Assembly: GCA_031216915.1 (NCBI GenBank)
Contig: CM062297.1
Span: 829,958,786 to 830,022,785, forward strand
Reading direction: 5' to 3'
Length of the DNA: 64,000 nucleotides
Source of the DNA: Pictodentalium vernedei
Lineage: Eukaryota; Mollusca; Scaphopoda; Dentaliida; Dentaliidae
The position numbers and the translations under genes were made by a program. This document shows positions 63,395 through 64,000 of this stretch, piece after piece (positions within the stretch are counted from its first letter, which is position 1; every line of letters starts with the position of its first letter). Below the pieces are notes generated by a model. That model ran no database searches. It was not told the origin of the DNA and was given only the letters and a program-made list of their open reading frames with translations.

Positions 63395-63580
63395 TCGTCT
63401 TTTTCTTTCAAACATAGCTTATGATTTCTCATTGGAACGAGGTCAATGACCTCGTTCCGATGACGGTTCATATGATATGTTTTGAAGGCAAAATGTGAAA
63501 ATAACTTTGACATTTTGAATGACAATATTTGTGAATAGAGCGACCTGGACATTCACGTTACGTCCGCTAAGGGGCTAACC
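63395..63580. mobile_element. Diverged relative of MITE family 3
   Basis: 'tttcaaacatagcttatgat', GGAACGAGGTCAATGACCTC and 'ttcatatgatatgttttgaa' form a palindrome of the family 3 type. At its right 'gtgaatagagcgacctggac' and 'cacgttacgtccgctaaggg' resemble the 'gaatagcgctggcc..acgttacgt' arm. TTAA ends are not intact. Confidence 0.6.
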
Positions 63581-63589
63581 CCAAAATAC

Positions 63590-64000
63590 TGTTGTTAGTG
63601 CTAAAACGTCTATCCATTTATAAATATCCCATATATTCCAATGATATGCAAACATATATTTTAAAGGCAAGTGTCGAATAAGTCTACAATACACGCTTGA
63701 TGATTTGGGGTGTCCTTATCAAATTCAATGTATGCTAACTGTAGATTTCCTTTCTTCGACCCTCACGGTAACAATAAACGTACGGTGGTACTGGATCATA
63801 TACTATTCGGATGTGGGGATATTTGTGTTTGCCTCGACGAAAATAGGATGATACGTTTCTTGCTCGCCTGTACAATCTAGGAATCATGGGCAACTAGCAT
63901 GTACCGTTCAAGGTATTAGCAAGAATTGTTCTTGGTTTTTATTTGTTAGCGTTACCTCAACAAAGATCTATATTATAATGTTAATTAAAATAGGTTAGTT
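63590..64000. other. Unassigned stretch
   Basis: Nothing recognised up to the end of the window. Confidence 0.4.

Noticed and set aside
1-64000. CRISPR array, prophage, operon or other prokaryotic system
   Set aside because: Introns, SINEs, a LINE and Tc1 elements show an animal genome. The tandem repeats lack the repeat-spacer regularity of CRISPR.

Overview
The window is a repeat-dominated piece of nuclear DNA from a marine invertebrate, most likely a mollusc or another lophotrochozoan. Evidence for a eukaryote: GT-AG introns of 1.5 to 10 kb in a recognisable animal gene, tRNA- and 5S-derived SINEs with (AATA)n tails, a LINE, Tc1 elements and many short palindromic MITEs. The mollusc guess is inference. 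It rests on tandem-core repeats ending in a hairpin plus GAGCTAAAAA, which look like repeats I know from bivalve genomes, and on SINE tails of the TTAAACCCCAATAAATA type.

One host gene is supported with confidence. It is the 3' end of an M1-family (aminopeptidase N-like) metallopeptidase on the minus strand. Four exons at 56674-56847, 49160-49300, 38692-38773 and 37047-37193 join in frame with matching phases (2, 2, 0), consensus splice sites and a stop codon. They encode about the last 180 residues, the C-terminal helical domain. The catalytic exons must lie beyond position 64000 or in exons I could not find. The introns hold a 5'-truncated LINE joined to a SINE, several MITE families and microsatellites. 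A 243-bp TTAA-type palindromic MITE starts about 80 bases after the stop codon.

Layout. 1-3100: two direct copies of a tandem-core repeat ending in a terminal hairpin. 3865-10805: a 3.3-3.5 kb direct duplication, each copy holding a SINE and a satellite-like array; copy A carries a MITE that copy B lacks, giving a clean empty site. 10900-15300: SINEs, a Tc1/pogo-like element and two neighbouring elements bounded by inward-facing short repeats. 16513-18086 and 28281-29730: two dead Tc1 transposons. 19000-27800: SINEs, MITEs, a hAT-like element and a composite repeat. 30840-32110: a 460-bp tandem repeat. 34700-47600: a dense field of MITE families plus the last two exons of the host gene. 49000-57300: the two upstream exons, a degenerate telomere-like tract, the LINE-SINE unit and hairpins. 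57300-64000: mostly unassigned, with two MITEs and (GA)n tracts.

Three MITE families recur. Family 1 (TA target; ends CAGTTAAAACTAGAAGTCCT; about 300 bp; 8 copies) and family 2 (TA target; ends CAG..CGTGGAGAG; about 257 bp; 5 copies) have unrelated arms but share the same central hairpin. Family 3 (TTAA target; ends CCCTTTACC; piggyBac-like) exists with two kinds of arm around a shared GAGCTCGT core. I found no CRISPR array, operon, rRNA locus, functional tRNA gene or bacterial feature. Most open reading frames in the window fall inside these repeats. All boundaries and similarity statements were read by eye.
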